64,000 nt of DNA, taken from assembly GCF_014205135.1 (NCBI RefSeq), contig NZ_JACHMY010000001.1, forward strand, positions 682,001-746,000, read 5' to 3'. The stretch comes from Kribbella italica. Its GTDB lineage: Bacteria; Actinomycetota; Actinomycetes; Propionibacteriales; Kribbellaceae. The position numbers and the translations under genes were made by a program. Below the pieces are notes generated by a model. The model made no database searches and was not told the DNA's origin. It saw only the letters and a list, made by a program, of their open reading frames with translations. The first letter of the stretch is position 1, and every line of letters begins with the position of its first letter. Of this stretch, positions 1-8,189 are shown in pieces.

Positions 1-1181
1 CCGTGCACTACGCGATCGCGGACGTCGCGGCGTTCGTCCAGCCGGGCGACCCGATCGACATCGAGGCGCGCAAGCGCGGCGAGACGCTGTACGCGCCGGA
101 CAAGCGCACGCCGCTGCACCCGCCGGAGCTGTCCGAGGGCGCCGCGTCGCTGCTTCCGGACGCCGTACGGCCCGCGCTGCTGTGGACGATCACCGTCGAC
201 GCGTCCGGCGAGGGCACCGACGTCGTCTGCGAACGTGCGTTGGTGAAGTCGCGCGCGAAGCTCAACTACGCGGGCGTGCAGAAGGATCTCGATGCCGGGA
301 CGGCGTCGGAGTCGCTGCAGCTGCTGCGCGAGGTCGGCAAGCTCCGCGAGCAGCGCGAGCTCGAACGCGGCGGCGTCAACCTGCCGATCCCCGACCAAGA
401 GGTCGTCACGCACGACGGCCAGTGGACGCTGGAGTTCCGCGCGCCGCTGCCGGTCGAGGGGTGGAACGCGCAGATCTCCCTGCTGACCGGGATGGCCGCC
501 GCGCACCTGATGATGTACGGCGAGATCGGGATCCTGCGGACGCTGCCGGAGTCGCACGACGACCTGCGCCGCAAGCTGGAGAACACCGCGAAGGCGCTCG
601 GGATCGAGTGGCCGGTCGGTACGTCGTACGCGGAGTTCATCCACGGGCTCGACCCGTTGGTGCCCGCGCACGCGGCGATGCTTGCCGCGTGCACCGTTCT
701 GTTCCGCGGCGCGGGCTACACCTCCTTCTCCGGCGGGGTTCCGGAGCGGCCCGAGCACGCGGCGATGAAGTCGGAGTACGCGCACGTCACCGCGCCGCTG
801 CGCCGGCTGGTCGACCGCTGGACCGGCGAGATCTGCGTCGCGCTGTGCGCCGACGCGCCGGTGCCGGACTGGGTGCGGGAGTCGATGGACGAGATCCCGA
901 AGATCATGGAGGAGTGCGACCGCAAGGCGCACGCGTACGAGCGCGCGATCGTCTCGATGGTCGAGGCCGGGCTGGTCCACGACCAGGTCGGTCAGACGTT
1001 CGACGGGGTGGTCGTCGACGTCGACGAACGCGATCCGAATCGCGGGGTCGTCACCTTGTCGACGCTTGCCGTCGAGGGGAAGGTCAAGAGCTCCTCGCCG
1101 CTGCCGCTGGGACAGCCGGTGCAGGTCAAGCTCGTCGAGGCCGACATCACCAAGCGGACGATCGCGTTCGAGCTGGCCTGA
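1..1181 (+). CDS. RNB-domain (RNase II/R family) ribonuclease, 3' part
   Basis: This gene enters the window already open; its true start lies upstream and about 392 C-terminal residues are visible, read in the frame beginning at base 3. The first visible residues (HYAIADVAAFV, then GDPID and a run ending in TLYAPDKRTPLHP) are the conserved catalytic core of RNB exoribonucleases, which degrade single-stranded RNA 3' to 5'. The rest covers the RNB barrel and a C-terminal segment (VVVDVDERDPNRGVVTL) that resembles the degenerate S1-like end of actinobacterial RNB proteins. The acidic residues of the active site lie mostly before or at the window edge and cannot all be checked. It is followed after 8 bp by a convergent TetR gene. 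The family is clear; whether it is called RNase II or RNase R cannot be settled without the N-terminus. Confidence 0.88.
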   Translation, partial: VHYAIADVAAFVQPGDPIDIEARKRGETLYAPDKRTPLHPPELSEGAASLLPDAVRPALLWTITVDASGEGTDVVCERALVKSRAKLNYAGVQKDLDAGTASESLQLLREVGKLREQRELERGGVNLPIPDQEVVTHDGQWTLEFRAPLPVEGWNAQISLLTGMAAAHLMMYGEIGILRTLPESHDDLRRKLENTAKALGIEWPVGTSYAEFIHGLDPLVPAHAAMLAACTVLFRGAGYTSFSGGVPERPEHAAMKSEYAHVTAPLRRLVDRWTGEICVALCADAPVPDWVRESMDEIPKIMEECDRKAHAYERAIVSMVEAGLVHDQVGQTFDGVVVDVDERDPNRGVVTLSTLAVEGKVKSSSPLPLGQPVQVKLVEADITKRTIAFELA

Positions 1182-1189
1182 GAACGGGT

Positions 1190-1750
1190 CTAGCGGGTCA
1201 GGTGCTGCTCGACCGCGCGCGTGGTGCGGTCGAGGTCGCCGGTGGCGAGCAGGTCGAGCAGCGCGCCCCGGAGCAGTGCCAGTACGGCGGTCCGCCGCGC
1301 GCGGGCGTGGTTGCTCGCGGCATCGGGTTGTGATGCCTCGAGCAACTCGAGCCAGTCGTCGACGGTACTGCGCGCGTAGTCGCCCCACGGGCCGTCGGGG
1401 GAGACCAGCGAACGGCCGTAGGCCTCGACCCAGAGGTTCATCAACGGACGGCGCTCGGGGGCGGACAGCCAGGTCCACAGTTCGCGGCCGATGACGTCGA
1501 GGCCGGGCTGTTCGTCGTACCGGAGTTGTTCGAGCAGGGCCAGCTCGTCGCTGCGTGCCCTCGCGAGCAGCGCGCGGATCAGGCCGTCCTTGCTGCCGAA
1601 CAGGAACAGCAGCACGCGAGGGCTCGACCCGATCGCGGTCGCCAGCGGGCGCAGCGAGAGGTCGGCGAGGCCGTGGGTGAGCGAGTAGCTGTAGGCGCGC
1701 TCGAGCAGTTCCTGCTCCCGCGCGGAAGGGGCTGGCTTCGTCGTCGGCAC
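1190..1750 (-). CDS. TetR-family transcriptional regulator
   Basis: A 186-residue TetR-like repressor. The N-terminal helix-turn-helix is seen around residues 15-55 (ELLERAYSYSLTHGLADLSLRPLATAIG, with SSPRVLLFLFGSKDGL resembling the recognition helix and following segment), and the C-terminal three-quarters is helical and should bind a ligand and dimerise. The longer open frame upstream runs through the intergenic operator, so I chose the GTG at 1750. A GATACT -10 box lies 6 nt upstream of that GTG, which makes a leaderless transcript likely. The gene is divergent from a GNAT acetyltransferase and the two share an inverted repeat, so the regulator probably controls itself and that neighbour. 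The ligand is unknown. Confidence 0.82.
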   Translation of the reverse strand: MPTTKPAPSAREQELLERAYSYSLTHGLADLSLRPLATAIGSSPRVLLFLFGSKDGLIRALLARARSDELALLEQLRYDEQPGLDVIGRELWTWLSAPERRPLMNLWVEAYGRSLVSPDGPWGDYARSTVDDWLELLEASQPDAASNHARARRTAVLALLRGALLDLLATGDLDRTTRAVEQHLTR

Positions 1751-1756
1751 GCGGCT

Positions 1757-1788
1757 AGTATCGCCTACTGAAACAGTCGTGTCAGTAG
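1757..1788. promoter_or_regulatory. TetR -10 box and inverted-repeat operator
   Basis: On the minus strand GATACT (1762-1757) sits 6 nt before the TetR GTG. Immediately upstream CTACTGA (1765-1771) and TCAGTAG (1782-1788) form perfect 7-bp inverted arms with a 10-bp spacer, in the -35 region of the TetR promoter and just before the GNAT start. Size, symmetry and placement are typical of TetR-family operators. Binding by this TetR is inferred. Confidence 0.6.
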
Positions 1789-1802
1789 ATCGGGTGGTGC
1801 AG

Positions 1803-2294
1803 ATGTCCGCAGCAGTGATCCGTCCCGCCGACCAGCCCGGCGATCTCGGCTGGGTGGTCCAGGCCCACGGCGAGCTGTACGCCGCCGAGTACGGCTGGGG
1901 CCTGCCCTTCGAGGCCCTGGTCGCCCGCATCGTCGCCGACTACGCCGAGGCGCACGAGCCGGCCCGCGAAACCGCCTGGATCGCCGAGATCGACGGCGAA
2001 CGCGCCGGCTGCGTCTTCTGCGTGCAGGGCCCCGACGAGTCCACCGCCAAACTCCGCCTGCTCCTCCTGACCCCAGCCGCCCGAGGCCACGGCCTGGGCG
2101 GCCAACTAGTCGACACCTGCCTCACCTTCGCCCGCGAAGCCGGCTACAAACGCATGGTCCTGTGGACGAACGACCCTCTGGAGGCGGCCCGCTCCATCTA
2201 CCTCAAACGAGGCTTCACCCTCACCGGCTCCGAACCCCACACCCTCTTCGGCGAAGGCCTCCTGAGCCAGTACTACGAACTCGACCTCACCTGA
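1803..2294 (+). CDS. GNAT-family N-acetyltransferase
   Basis: A 163-residue protein with a GNAT fold. The acetyl-CoA binding motif A is seen as LLLLTPAARGHGLGGQL near residues 88-104, followed by NDPLEAARSIYLKRGF, the usual motif B loop with the Asn and Tyr that close the active site. It resembles the acetyltransferase half of MarR-GNAT fusion regulators but no MarR part is present. I placed the start at the ATG at 1803; an in-frame GTG at 1779 would lie inside the TetR operator. The divergent TetR gene and shared operator suggest inducible expression, perhaps for detoxification by acetylation. The acceptor substrate is unknown. The stop overlaps the convergent VOC gene by 8 bp. Confidence 0.8.
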   Translation: MSAAVIRPADQPGDLGWVVQAHGELYAAEYGWGLPFEALVARIVADYAEAHEPARETAWIAEIDGERAGCVFCVQGPDESTAKLRLLLLTPAARGHGLGGQLVDTCLTFAREAGYKRMVLWTNDPLEAARSIYLKRGFTLTGSEPHTLFGEGLLSQYYELDLT

Positions 2295-2940
2295 TCGGCA
2301 GGAAGGTCAGGCGGTTGCCGTCGGGGTCCTGTTGGTCGGGGCCTGGGGTGGTGACCTCGAGGGCCAGGTGGTTGACCGGGGTGGTGGAGGCCGGCCAGGT
2401 GGGGGAGAGCTTGAGGGTGTCTTCTCGGAGGCGGAAGGTGTTGCCGTCCTGGGGTAGGCCGAGGTGGTCGCCGTAGAAGGTGGTGGCGGCGTCCAGGTCG
2501 GGGGCGTCCAGGGCGATGTGGGCCAGGCGGCGGAGGGGAGTGGTGGTGATGGGTGGGACCCGGAACTCCTCGGTGCGCTGGAGGAGCTCGACCCGGTTGC
2601 CGTTGGGGTCGGAGAGGAAGGCCAGGCGGCCTTGGCCGCTGCCGGCGACCTTGGGTGGGGTGAGTTCGGCGTACCCGGCGGCGATCAGCCGGGCGTAGTC
2701 GCCGTCGAGGTCGTCGGTCATGAAGCCGACGTGGTTGAGGCCGTACGTCGCGTCGGGCGCGGCGTTCTGGTTGTGCAGGAGCTCAATCAGGCCGGTGCCC
2801 AGTTGGAGGTGGACCCGGGTGACCTTCGGGCCCTCCATGAACAGGGTGTCGACGATCTGGGCGCCGAGGTCGGTGTAGAAGGTCAAGCTGGCGTCGAGGT
2901 CTTGGACGGGGCCGCCTACGTGGTTCAGCTCGTAGATCAT
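2287..2940 (-). CDS. Two-domain VOC (glyoxalase-fold) protein
   Basis: A 217-residue protein with two vicinal-oxygen-chelate modules. The first (about residues 1-125) begins MIYELNHVGGPVQDLDASLTFY, includes GLNHVGFMTDDLD and ends with the classic SDPNGNRVELLQ strand. The second (about 130-217) begins RRLAHIALDAPDLDAATTFY and ends DPDGNRLTFLPIR. VOC proteins bind a divalent metal and catalyse lyase, dioxygenase or resistance reactions. His7 and Glu at ELLQ fit metal ligands of the first module. The second module is shorter than usual (about 85 residues) and its central strands appear reduced. The substrate cannot be read from sequence. It lies 20 bp downstream of the AraC regulator on the same strand and may be co-transcribed with it. 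Confidence 0.8.
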   Translation of the reverse strand: MIYELNHVGGPVQDLDASLTFYTDLGAQIVDTLFMEGPKVTRVHLQLGTGLIELLHNQNAAPDATYGLNHVGFMTDDLDGDYARLIAAGYAELTPPKVAGSGQGRLAFLSDPNGNRVELLQRTEEFRVPPITTTPLRRLAHIALDAPDLDAATTFYGDHLGLPQDGNTFRLREDTLKLSPTWPASTTPVNHLALEVTTPGPDQQDPDGNRLTFLPIR

Positions 2941-2960
2941 GACCGCATCTTGGCAAACGT

Positions 2961-3701
2961 TTACCGAGACCTGTCAAGGTGCTGGCCGGGAGTGTGGCCG
3001 AAGGTCCGGCGGAAGGTGTCGATGAACGCGCTCGGGGTCGACCAGCCGCAGCGCAGTGCGACCGACGTGACGGGGTGGCCTTCGGCCAGCAGGATGAGCG
3101 CGTGGTGCAGGCGCAGCTGGGTGCGCCACTGGGGGAACGTCATCGCGAACTCGGCGCGGAAGAGCCGGGACAACGTGCGTTCGCCGGCGCCGACCGAAGC
3201 ACCGAGGGTGGCCAAGGTTTGCGGAGAGGCTGGGTCGGCGGCGAGCGCGTCGCAGACCGCGGCCAGCCGCGGATCGGTTGCTTTGGGCAACTTCAAGGGC
3301 TGCTGCGCGGTGTGCCGCAACTGGTCGAGAAGGACGGCCCGCAAGCGGGTGTGCTCGGCCGACGGCAGCTCGGCGTCGGTGCAGGCGATGATCAGCTCGC
3401 GAAGAAGCGGGCCGACGGCAAGCACCGCGGGTGAGGACAGCGAGAGCGGATTCTCGGTCAGCCCGACCAGGTAGAGATCCGTCCGCCCGTAGGCCCGGTG
3501 CTGGTGCACGGTCCCCGCCGGCACCCAGATCGCCCGGTCCGCAGGCGCGATCCAGTGGCCCTGGTCGGTGGCGACGGCGAGCACCCCGCGGGCGGCGTAC
3601 GCGATCTGGTGGTCGTCGTGCCGGTGCGCGTCGATGCCCGCGCCGGCATCGAGGCGGCGCAGGACGGTCGGCGCGATCGGCTGGTGGCGGCTTTTCGACA
3701 T
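2961..3701 (-). CDS. AraC-family transcriptional regulator with cupin sensor
   Basis: A 246-residue regulator. Residues about 15-140 form a cupin-like sensor (HRHDDHQIAYAARGVLAV, then WVPAGTVHQHRAYG). Residues about 150-246 carry the tandem AraC helix-turn-helix (LATLGASVGAGERTLSRLFRAEF, and VALRCGWSTPSAFIDTFRRTFGHTPGQ). I chose the ATG at 3701; the frame stays open upstream, but only through the promoter area and into the divergent MFS gene. The gene is divergent from the MFS exporter with 55 bp between starts. AraC/MFS pairs of this type often sense the compound that the transporter exports, so it probably controls that exporter, itself and possibly the downstream VOC gene. That link is inference. 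Confidence 0.85.
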   Translation of the reverse strand: MSKSRHQPIAPTVLRRLDAGAGIDAHRHDDHQIAYAARGVLAVATDQGHWIAPADRAIWVPAGTVHQHRAYGRTDLYLVGLTENPLSLSSPAVLAVGPLLRELIIACTDAELPSAEHTRLRAVLLDQLRHTAQQPLKLPKATDPRLAAVCDALAADPASPQTLATLGASVGAGERTLSRLFRAEFAMTFPQWRTQLRLHHALILLAEGHPVTSVALRCGWSTPSAFIDTFRRTFGHTPGQHLDRSR

Positions 3702-3756
3702 CAATGGGCAGATTATCGGAAGCCGGACAACCCCGCGCCGGACGAGGCTGGCAGGC

Positions 3757-4881
3757 GTGAAGAGACTCCCCACCGTCCTGCTCTCGACCGGCCACGGCAG
3801 CGTCGACCTCTACCAGGGCATCGTCCCGGTCTTGGTCCCGTTCCTGGTCGCCGAGCGCGGCTACGACTACGTCGCGGTCTCCGGCTTCGTGCTCGCCGCG
3901 ACCCTGCTGTCGTCGGTGGTCCAACCACTGTTCGGCCTGCTCACCGACCGCTGGTCGATGCCGTGGCTGCTGCCGGTCAGCATGCTCGGCACCGGCGCCG
4001 GTACGGCGCTGATCGGCCTCACCGAGGACTACGCCCTCACGCTCCTCGTGATCGCGCTGACCGGCGTCGGCGTCGCGGCGTACCACCCCCAAGCAGCCCG
4101 TACGGCGCGCGCAGTCACCGGCGGCGGCCACGTCGGCATGAGCTGGTTCTCCCTCGGCGGCATCGTCGGCTTCGCGCTCGCGCCGGTGCTCGTCGTACCG
4201 CTGCTGCATGCGGGCGGCCTCGAAGCAACGCCCGCGCTGATGATCCCCGCGGTCGTCGGCGTGCTGATCACGCTTCCCCTGCTGCGCAAGGGCACAGCGC
4301 CGAAGGCCACCCGCCGAGAAGGTGCCGACGACTGGCGATCCTTCGCGCAGCTCACCACGATCATCGTGCTGCGCTCGATCGTGTACGTCGGGCTGACCAC
4401 GTTCGTCGGCCTCTACATCGGCCAGCGACTGGACCTGTCCGCGACCGGCAGCTCCGCAGTCCTGATCGTGCTCTTCGGCGGCGGAGTCGTCGGCACCCTG
4501 CTCGGCGGCCGGCTCGCCAACCGCTGGGGTCGGCTGCCGGTGATGCGGATCGCGTATGCCACCGCGGCCGCCGGGCTCGCCGGCCTGACCTTCGTCCCCG
4601 GCCCGACGATGCTCGCATTCGTCGTATTGACCGCGATCGCCCTGTCCGTGCCGTTCTCGCTGCACATCACGCTCGGCCAGGACTACCTGCCGAGCCGAGT
4701 CGGTACGGCGAGTGGCGTCACGCTCGGCCTCGCCGTCAGCGCCGGCGGGCTGCTCGCGCCCGCACTCGGCGCACTCGCGAGGAGCACGTCACTGCAGACG
4801 GTGCTCGCCGTACTGATCGTGCTTCCCGCGGTCGCCGGACTGCTGGCCGGGCGTCTCGCCGAGCCCCGCCCGATCAGCTGA
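3757..4881 (+). CDS. MFS exporter, fosmidomycin-resistance (Fsr) type
   Basis: A 374-residue major facilitator with about 11-12 hydrophobic segments. It opens with TVLLSTGHGSVDLYQGIVPVLVPFLV, the characteristic first helix of the Fsr subgroup, followed by a loop-2 signature region (FGLLTDRWSMPWLLP) and AAYHPQAARTA in helix 4-5. The second half has GGRLANRWGRLPVM, the duplicated loop motif. A central loop (LRKGTAPKATRREGADDW) separates the halves. The GTG at 3757 is the best start because the longer frame upstream reads through the promoter and into the antisense of the AraC gene. Likely a proton-driven drug or metabolite efflux pump of the cytoplasmic membrane, regulated by the divergent AraC protein. 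The substrate is unknown. Confidence 0.85.
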   Translation: MKRLPTVLLSTGHGSVDLYQGIVPVLVPFLVAERGYDYVAVSGFVLAATLLSSVVQPLFGLLTDRWSMPWLLPVSMLGTGAGTALIGLTEDYALTLLVIALTGVGVAAYHPQAARTARAVTGGGHVGMSWFSLGGIVGFALAPVLVVPLLHAGGLEATPALMIPAVVGVLITLPLLRKGTAPKATRREGADDWRSFAQLTTIIVLRSIVYVGLTTFVGLYIGQRLDLSATGSSAVLIVLFGGGVVGTLLGGRLANRWGRLPVMRIAYATAAAGLAGLTFVPGPTMLAFVVLTAIALSVPFSLHITLGQDYLPSRVGTASGVTLGLAVSAGGLLAPALGALARSTSLQTVLAVLIVLPAVAGLLAGRLAEPRPIS

Positions 4882-4905
4882 TCCGGCGGGGCCGCGGCCG
4901 ATCAG
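4878..4905. terminator. Weak bidirectional hairpin between convergent genes
   Basis: CTGATCCGGC (4878-4887) can pair with GCCGATCAG (4897-4905) with one bulge, spanning the stop codons of the MFS gene and of the convergent secreted-protein gene. There is no T-run, so it is a weak candidate. Confidence 0.35.
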
Positions 4906-5318
4906 AGGATCGTGGTCCAGATCTTCGTGCTGGCCTCGCTGCCGACGAACGGGTTGTTCGCGGCCCAGAGCAGGCCTGCGTTGCCTTCGGGGACGTCGAA
5001 GTTGCACATCACCCAGCCGCCGTCCTCGCCGCGGCGGTTGAAGCACTCACGGCTCCAGTTCACCGACGACTCGGTGTCGTAGATGGTCCCGGCCGCAGGC
5101 GCGCCGTTGGCCTTGGTGTCCTTGACCCAGACGCGGTCGCCGTACGCGGCGAAGCACGCCTTGGCGCCGGTGACGGAGACGCACCAGACCCCCGTCGAGC
5201 CCTCCGGCGGCGCACCGCTCGGCTTGCCGTCGGCGGCGAACGCCTCGATCGTGGTCAGGCCCATCACCAGCAAAGTGGTGGCGGGGACGGCGATCAGGGC
5301 GCGGGTCAGCTTGTTCAC
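4902..5318 (-). CDS. Small secreted protein of unknown function
   Basis: A 138-residue protein with an obvious Sec signal (VNKLTRALIAVPATTLLVMG, then an AFA-A cleavage site near residue 28). The mature part has several cysteines (VWCVSV, KACFAA, RECFNRR, VMCNFD), an even set that could form disulfides outside the cell, plus a Trp-rich end (LLWAANNPF). I chose the GTG at 5318, which has GAGGAA upstream; the longer frame runs into rnpB. I do not recognise the family. It starts 32 nt after the 3' end of RNase P RNA on the same strand, which may be coincidence or read-through. Confidence 0.65.
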   Translation of the reverse strand: MNKLTRALIAVPATTLLVMGLTTIEAFAADGKPSGAPPEGSTGVWCVSVTGAKACFAAYGDRVWVKDTKANGAPAAGTIYDTESSVNWSRECFNRRGEDGGWVMCNFDVPEGNAGLLWAANNPFVGSEASTKIWTTIL

Positions 5319-5349
5319 AGGGTTCCTCACGTCGAGCACAGGGGGCAGT

Positions 5350-5753
5350 GGAACGGGCCGGTCTGTAAGCCGGATTCTGTAGTCGGTGATCATCCATCTA
5401 CGGCTGCCGTTGCCGGCAGTCTCCAGCGGCCTACCCGCGAGCTCGGGCGGGCAGCCCTCGAACGCTCGCGCGAACGCCGGTTGCCCGGCGTCCTTCTTGG
5501 CCTTGCTCCACGTGGGGTTTACCTAGCCTCCGCAGTCACCTGCCGAGCTGGTGGTCTCTTACACCACCGTTTCACCCTCACCCGCACCTGAACGAACCAC
5601 GGGGTTCGTCCAGGCCGCTGGCGGTCTGTTCTCTGTGGCACTGTCCCGCGGGTTTCCCCGGGTGGGCGTTACCCACCACGCTGCCCTGTGGAGTCCGGAC
5701 TTTCCTCGGCGCGCACCGGAGTGCGCGACGCGATCACCCGACCGACCCGTTCC
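5350..5753 (-). ncRNA. rnpB: RNase P RNA, bacterial type A
   Basis: A 404-nt structured RNA on the minus strand, the catalytic subunit that matures tRNA 5' ends. The two ends pair as helix P1: GGAACGGGTCGGTC at the 5' end (5753 downward) against GACCGGCCCGTTCC at the 3' end (5350), with a single mismatch. Inside lie landmarks of bacterial RNase P RNA: a GAGGAAAGTCCGGACTCC-like block near the 5' end, GGGTGGTAACGCCC-like stem-loops, and ACAGAATCCGGCTTACAG near the 3' end, which is the universally conserved P4 partner region. Long open frames crossing this stretch on either strand are not genes. Confidence 0.95.
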
Positions 5754-5758
5754 GCCGA

Positions 5759-6127
5759 TCAGGATACGGCCTGCGGCGACACTTCGGGCCAGCGGCCGTC
5801 CGCACCACGCTCATAAGCCAGTACGTCGACCACGGCGTCCAGGTTCAGCGGTCCGTAGAGGTGCGGGAACGTCGTACCGCTGCCGTCCAGGTCCTCGTCG
5901 CACAGCGCCGAGACGAGTCGCTCGGTGTCGATCACCAAGAGCAGCAAGGGCTGCGAGACGTCGGCGTAGAAGCGGTTCGCGGTCGCGCCGACCTGTTCGA
6001 ACCGGGACGCGTGGATGAAGGTCGCGCCGTCGTCCAGCGACGTTCCGCGGGTCGACATCCGGTACGCGCCCGCGGCCTGGGCGGCCGCCCACTCGTCGGG
6101 GAACGCGATGTGCAGGATCCTCGCCAT
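5759..6127 (-). CDS. DUF952 family protein
   Basis: A 122-residue cytoplasmic protein that matches the DUF952 pattern: start MARILHIAFPDEWAAAQ, then TFIHASRFEQV near residues 37-47, FYADVSQPLLLLVIDTERL, and the closing PHLYGPLNLDAVVDVL. The family is conserved in bacteria but no reaction has been firmly assigned; the HAS and PHLYG motifs are its hallmarks. TAATCT lies 6 nt upstream of the ATG (6139-6134), so the transcript is probably leaderless. The 3' end overlaps the promoter of rnpB. Confidence 0.85.
   Translation of the reverse strand: MARILHIAFPDEWAAAQAAGAYRMSTRGTSLDDGATFIHASRFEQVGATANRFYADVSQPLLLLVIDTERLVSALCDEDLDGSGTTFPHLYGPLNLDAVVDVLAYERGADGRWPEVSPQAVS
5761..5766 (-). promoter_or_regulatory. 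-10 box of rnpB
   Basis: TATCCT on the minus strand ends 7 nt before the base at 5753 where helix P1 begins, matching a TANNNT actinobacterial -10 element. It lies inside the last codons of the DUF952 gene; no clear -35 was seen. Confidence 0.55.
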
Positions 6128-6133
6128 GCCCAG

Positions 6134-6139
6134 AGATTA
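6134..6139 (-). promoter_or_regulatory. -10 box for leaderless DUF952 transcript
   Basis: TAATCT read on the minus strand is separated by 6 nt from the ATG at 6127, the spacing expected if transcription starts at the A of the start codon. Confidence 0.45.
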
Positions 6140-6300
6140 GCGACCGTACGGCGTACCGCCGCGAACCGGTCGAGGGTGTCGCAGGTTCCGGAACCGGTAA
6201 GGGATTGACAGCGGAGCGTGAAGCCAGAAAGATCCGATGTCTACCGCTGGTCCTCTCCGCCCCCAGGCCAGGGGTCCGCTCCATCTCCAGGAGAGATCCG

Positions 6301-8189
6301 ATGAACACCCTCCTGCGATCCCGCCTGCCCAAAATCCTTCCGGCGATAGCCCTCCTTGCCGGGCTGATCGCGAGCAGCGGGCCTCCTCCCGCCGTCGCCG
6401 CTCCCGGCACCACCGCCTGGCAGAACGGGTCTTTCGTCGTCGACACCCCGAACCTGGTCCGGCGCTCCGGCATCGTGCTCGGCCGGGCCAATCCGCTGCC
6501 GACCGAATCGCTCCCGCTGGGCAACGGCGCCCTCGGGGCCGCGGTCTGGGCGGCCGGTGGTTTCACCGCGCAACTCAACCGCACCGACACGTTCCCGGGC
6601 CGCAAGTCACTCGGCCACGTGGTCATCCCCGGCCTGTCCCGGATGACCGGCGCGGCCGACTTCACCGGCCGCCTCGACCTGTACGACGGAATGCTGCGCC
6701 AGTCCGGCGGCGGCATGACGCTGACCGCGTTCGTCCGCGCCGACACCCAGCAACTCGTCGTCGACGTGACCGGCGCCGATCCCAACGCCACCCAGACCGC
6801 ACAGGTCAAACTCTGGTCACCCCGTACGCCGACCGCCCGGGCCTCCGGTCCCGTTGCCGCCCTGGCCGAAACCTGGGTCGACAACTCCGGTGCGGGAGCG
6901 TCGGGCCGGACCTTCGGCTCGCTGGCCGGGATCACCGCGGGCGGCCGCAACGTCGTTGCCTCGATCCCCGATCCGCTGACCGGCCAGGTCGCCTTCCAGC
7001 CCAACGCCGACGGCTCGTTCCGGGTCGTCGTCGCGGCACCGACCTGGACCGGCGGCGACTCGATCGCCACCACCAACGCCGTACTGAACGGCGCTGCGAC
7101 GCGGCCGGCCTCCGAGGTGCGCTCAGCGCATCTGCAGTGGTGGCACGACTACTGGCAGAAGGCCGGCCTGATCAAGATCAGCTCGGCCGACGGCACCGGC
7201 GACTACGTCGAGAACCTGCGGACCATCTACCTGTACTCCGCCGCGGCGCAGAGCCGCGGGGTGCTGCCGGGATCGCAGGCCGGGGTCGCTGACCTGTTCA
7301 CGTTCTCGCAGGACAAGCGCGACTGGTACAACTCCTTGACCGTCACCACCGGCGCCGAGATCGGCCTGTGGGTCTGGGAGCACACCGGATGACCGACGAC
7401 CGGGCGTTCCTGACGGCGCACTACCCGTTGATCAAGGGAGCGGCGCAGTTCCTCGGCGTCGACACCGCGCTGATCGGGCAGCTCACCGCGGCGATCCCGA
7501 AGATCCAGGCGCTGCTGCGGACCGACACGGCGACGCAGACGCAGCTGCTCACGCCCGCGCAGGATGCCAACGGCACCACCATGATCGGTCTGTCCACCCA
7601 GCCGGCGTTCGAGCCGTACGTCGAGCAGTCCGGCGTCCTGGCCATCACCGTCCCGGAGTCACTCGCGACGGACTACGACGGCCTGCTCAGGATCGCGCCC
7701 GCCTGGCCGGCCGACTGGACCGGTGAGGGAACGGTTGCCATCGGCCACAAGTCGAAGGTGCACGTCCAGATCACCAACGGCTCGCCGACGACGGTCGCGA
7801 TCAGCTCCGGGGCCGCGCAGCAACTCGCCGTACGGAGTCCTTGGCCAGGGCAGAGTGTCACGGTCCTGGACGGTCAGACGAGGGCCGTTGTGGTGGCTGC
7901 CCAGTCCAACGCGACCTTCACGATCCCCGCCCAGCAGGGTCGGACCTACTTGGTGGAGAAGACCGGCGCGACCGTGCAGCCGTTCCAGTCGCTGTCCGGA
8001 ACCCCGGCAACGACCGCACGACGCTACGACAAGGCAACGATCGGTCTTGCCAAAGGCAACGGAGCCGTCGCCCTGAAAGCACGGGCCAACGGCAAGTACG
8101 TCACCGCCGGGACCGGTACGCCGCTGATCGCGAACCGAGACGCGATCGGCCCGTGGGAACAGTTCGACCTGATCGAAGGAGTCGCGTGA
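6301..8189 (+). pseudogene. Decayed GH95-like secreted glycosidase with fascin-like C-terminal domain
   Basis: Two open frames form one broken gene. From ATG 6301 the first frame has a Sec signal (ILPAIALLAGLIASS...AVAAPG) and the N-terminal beta domain of GH95-like glycosidases (LPLGNGALGAAVWAAGG, LNRTDTFPG). It reaches QDKRDWY and then TGAEIGLWVW before a stop at about 7392. One base is missing near 7381-7388; the other frame continues with MTDDRAFLTAHYPLIKGAAQFLG, the expected next helix. Joins near 7330, 7458 and 7608 each skip material present in the family as I remember it, so most of the (alpha/alpha)6 catalytic barrel is absent. The C-terminus (ARANGKYVTAG, IANRDAIGPWEQFDLI) is a fascin-like beta-trefoil segment. 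About 630 residues remain instead of roughly 800. The stop overlaps the next gene's ATG. Confidence 0.7.

Noticed and set aside
5353-5758. Open frames crossing the rnpB region on both strands
   Set aside because: The stretch is occupied by RNase P RNA with pairing ends and conserved blocks, and the frames show no protein motif.
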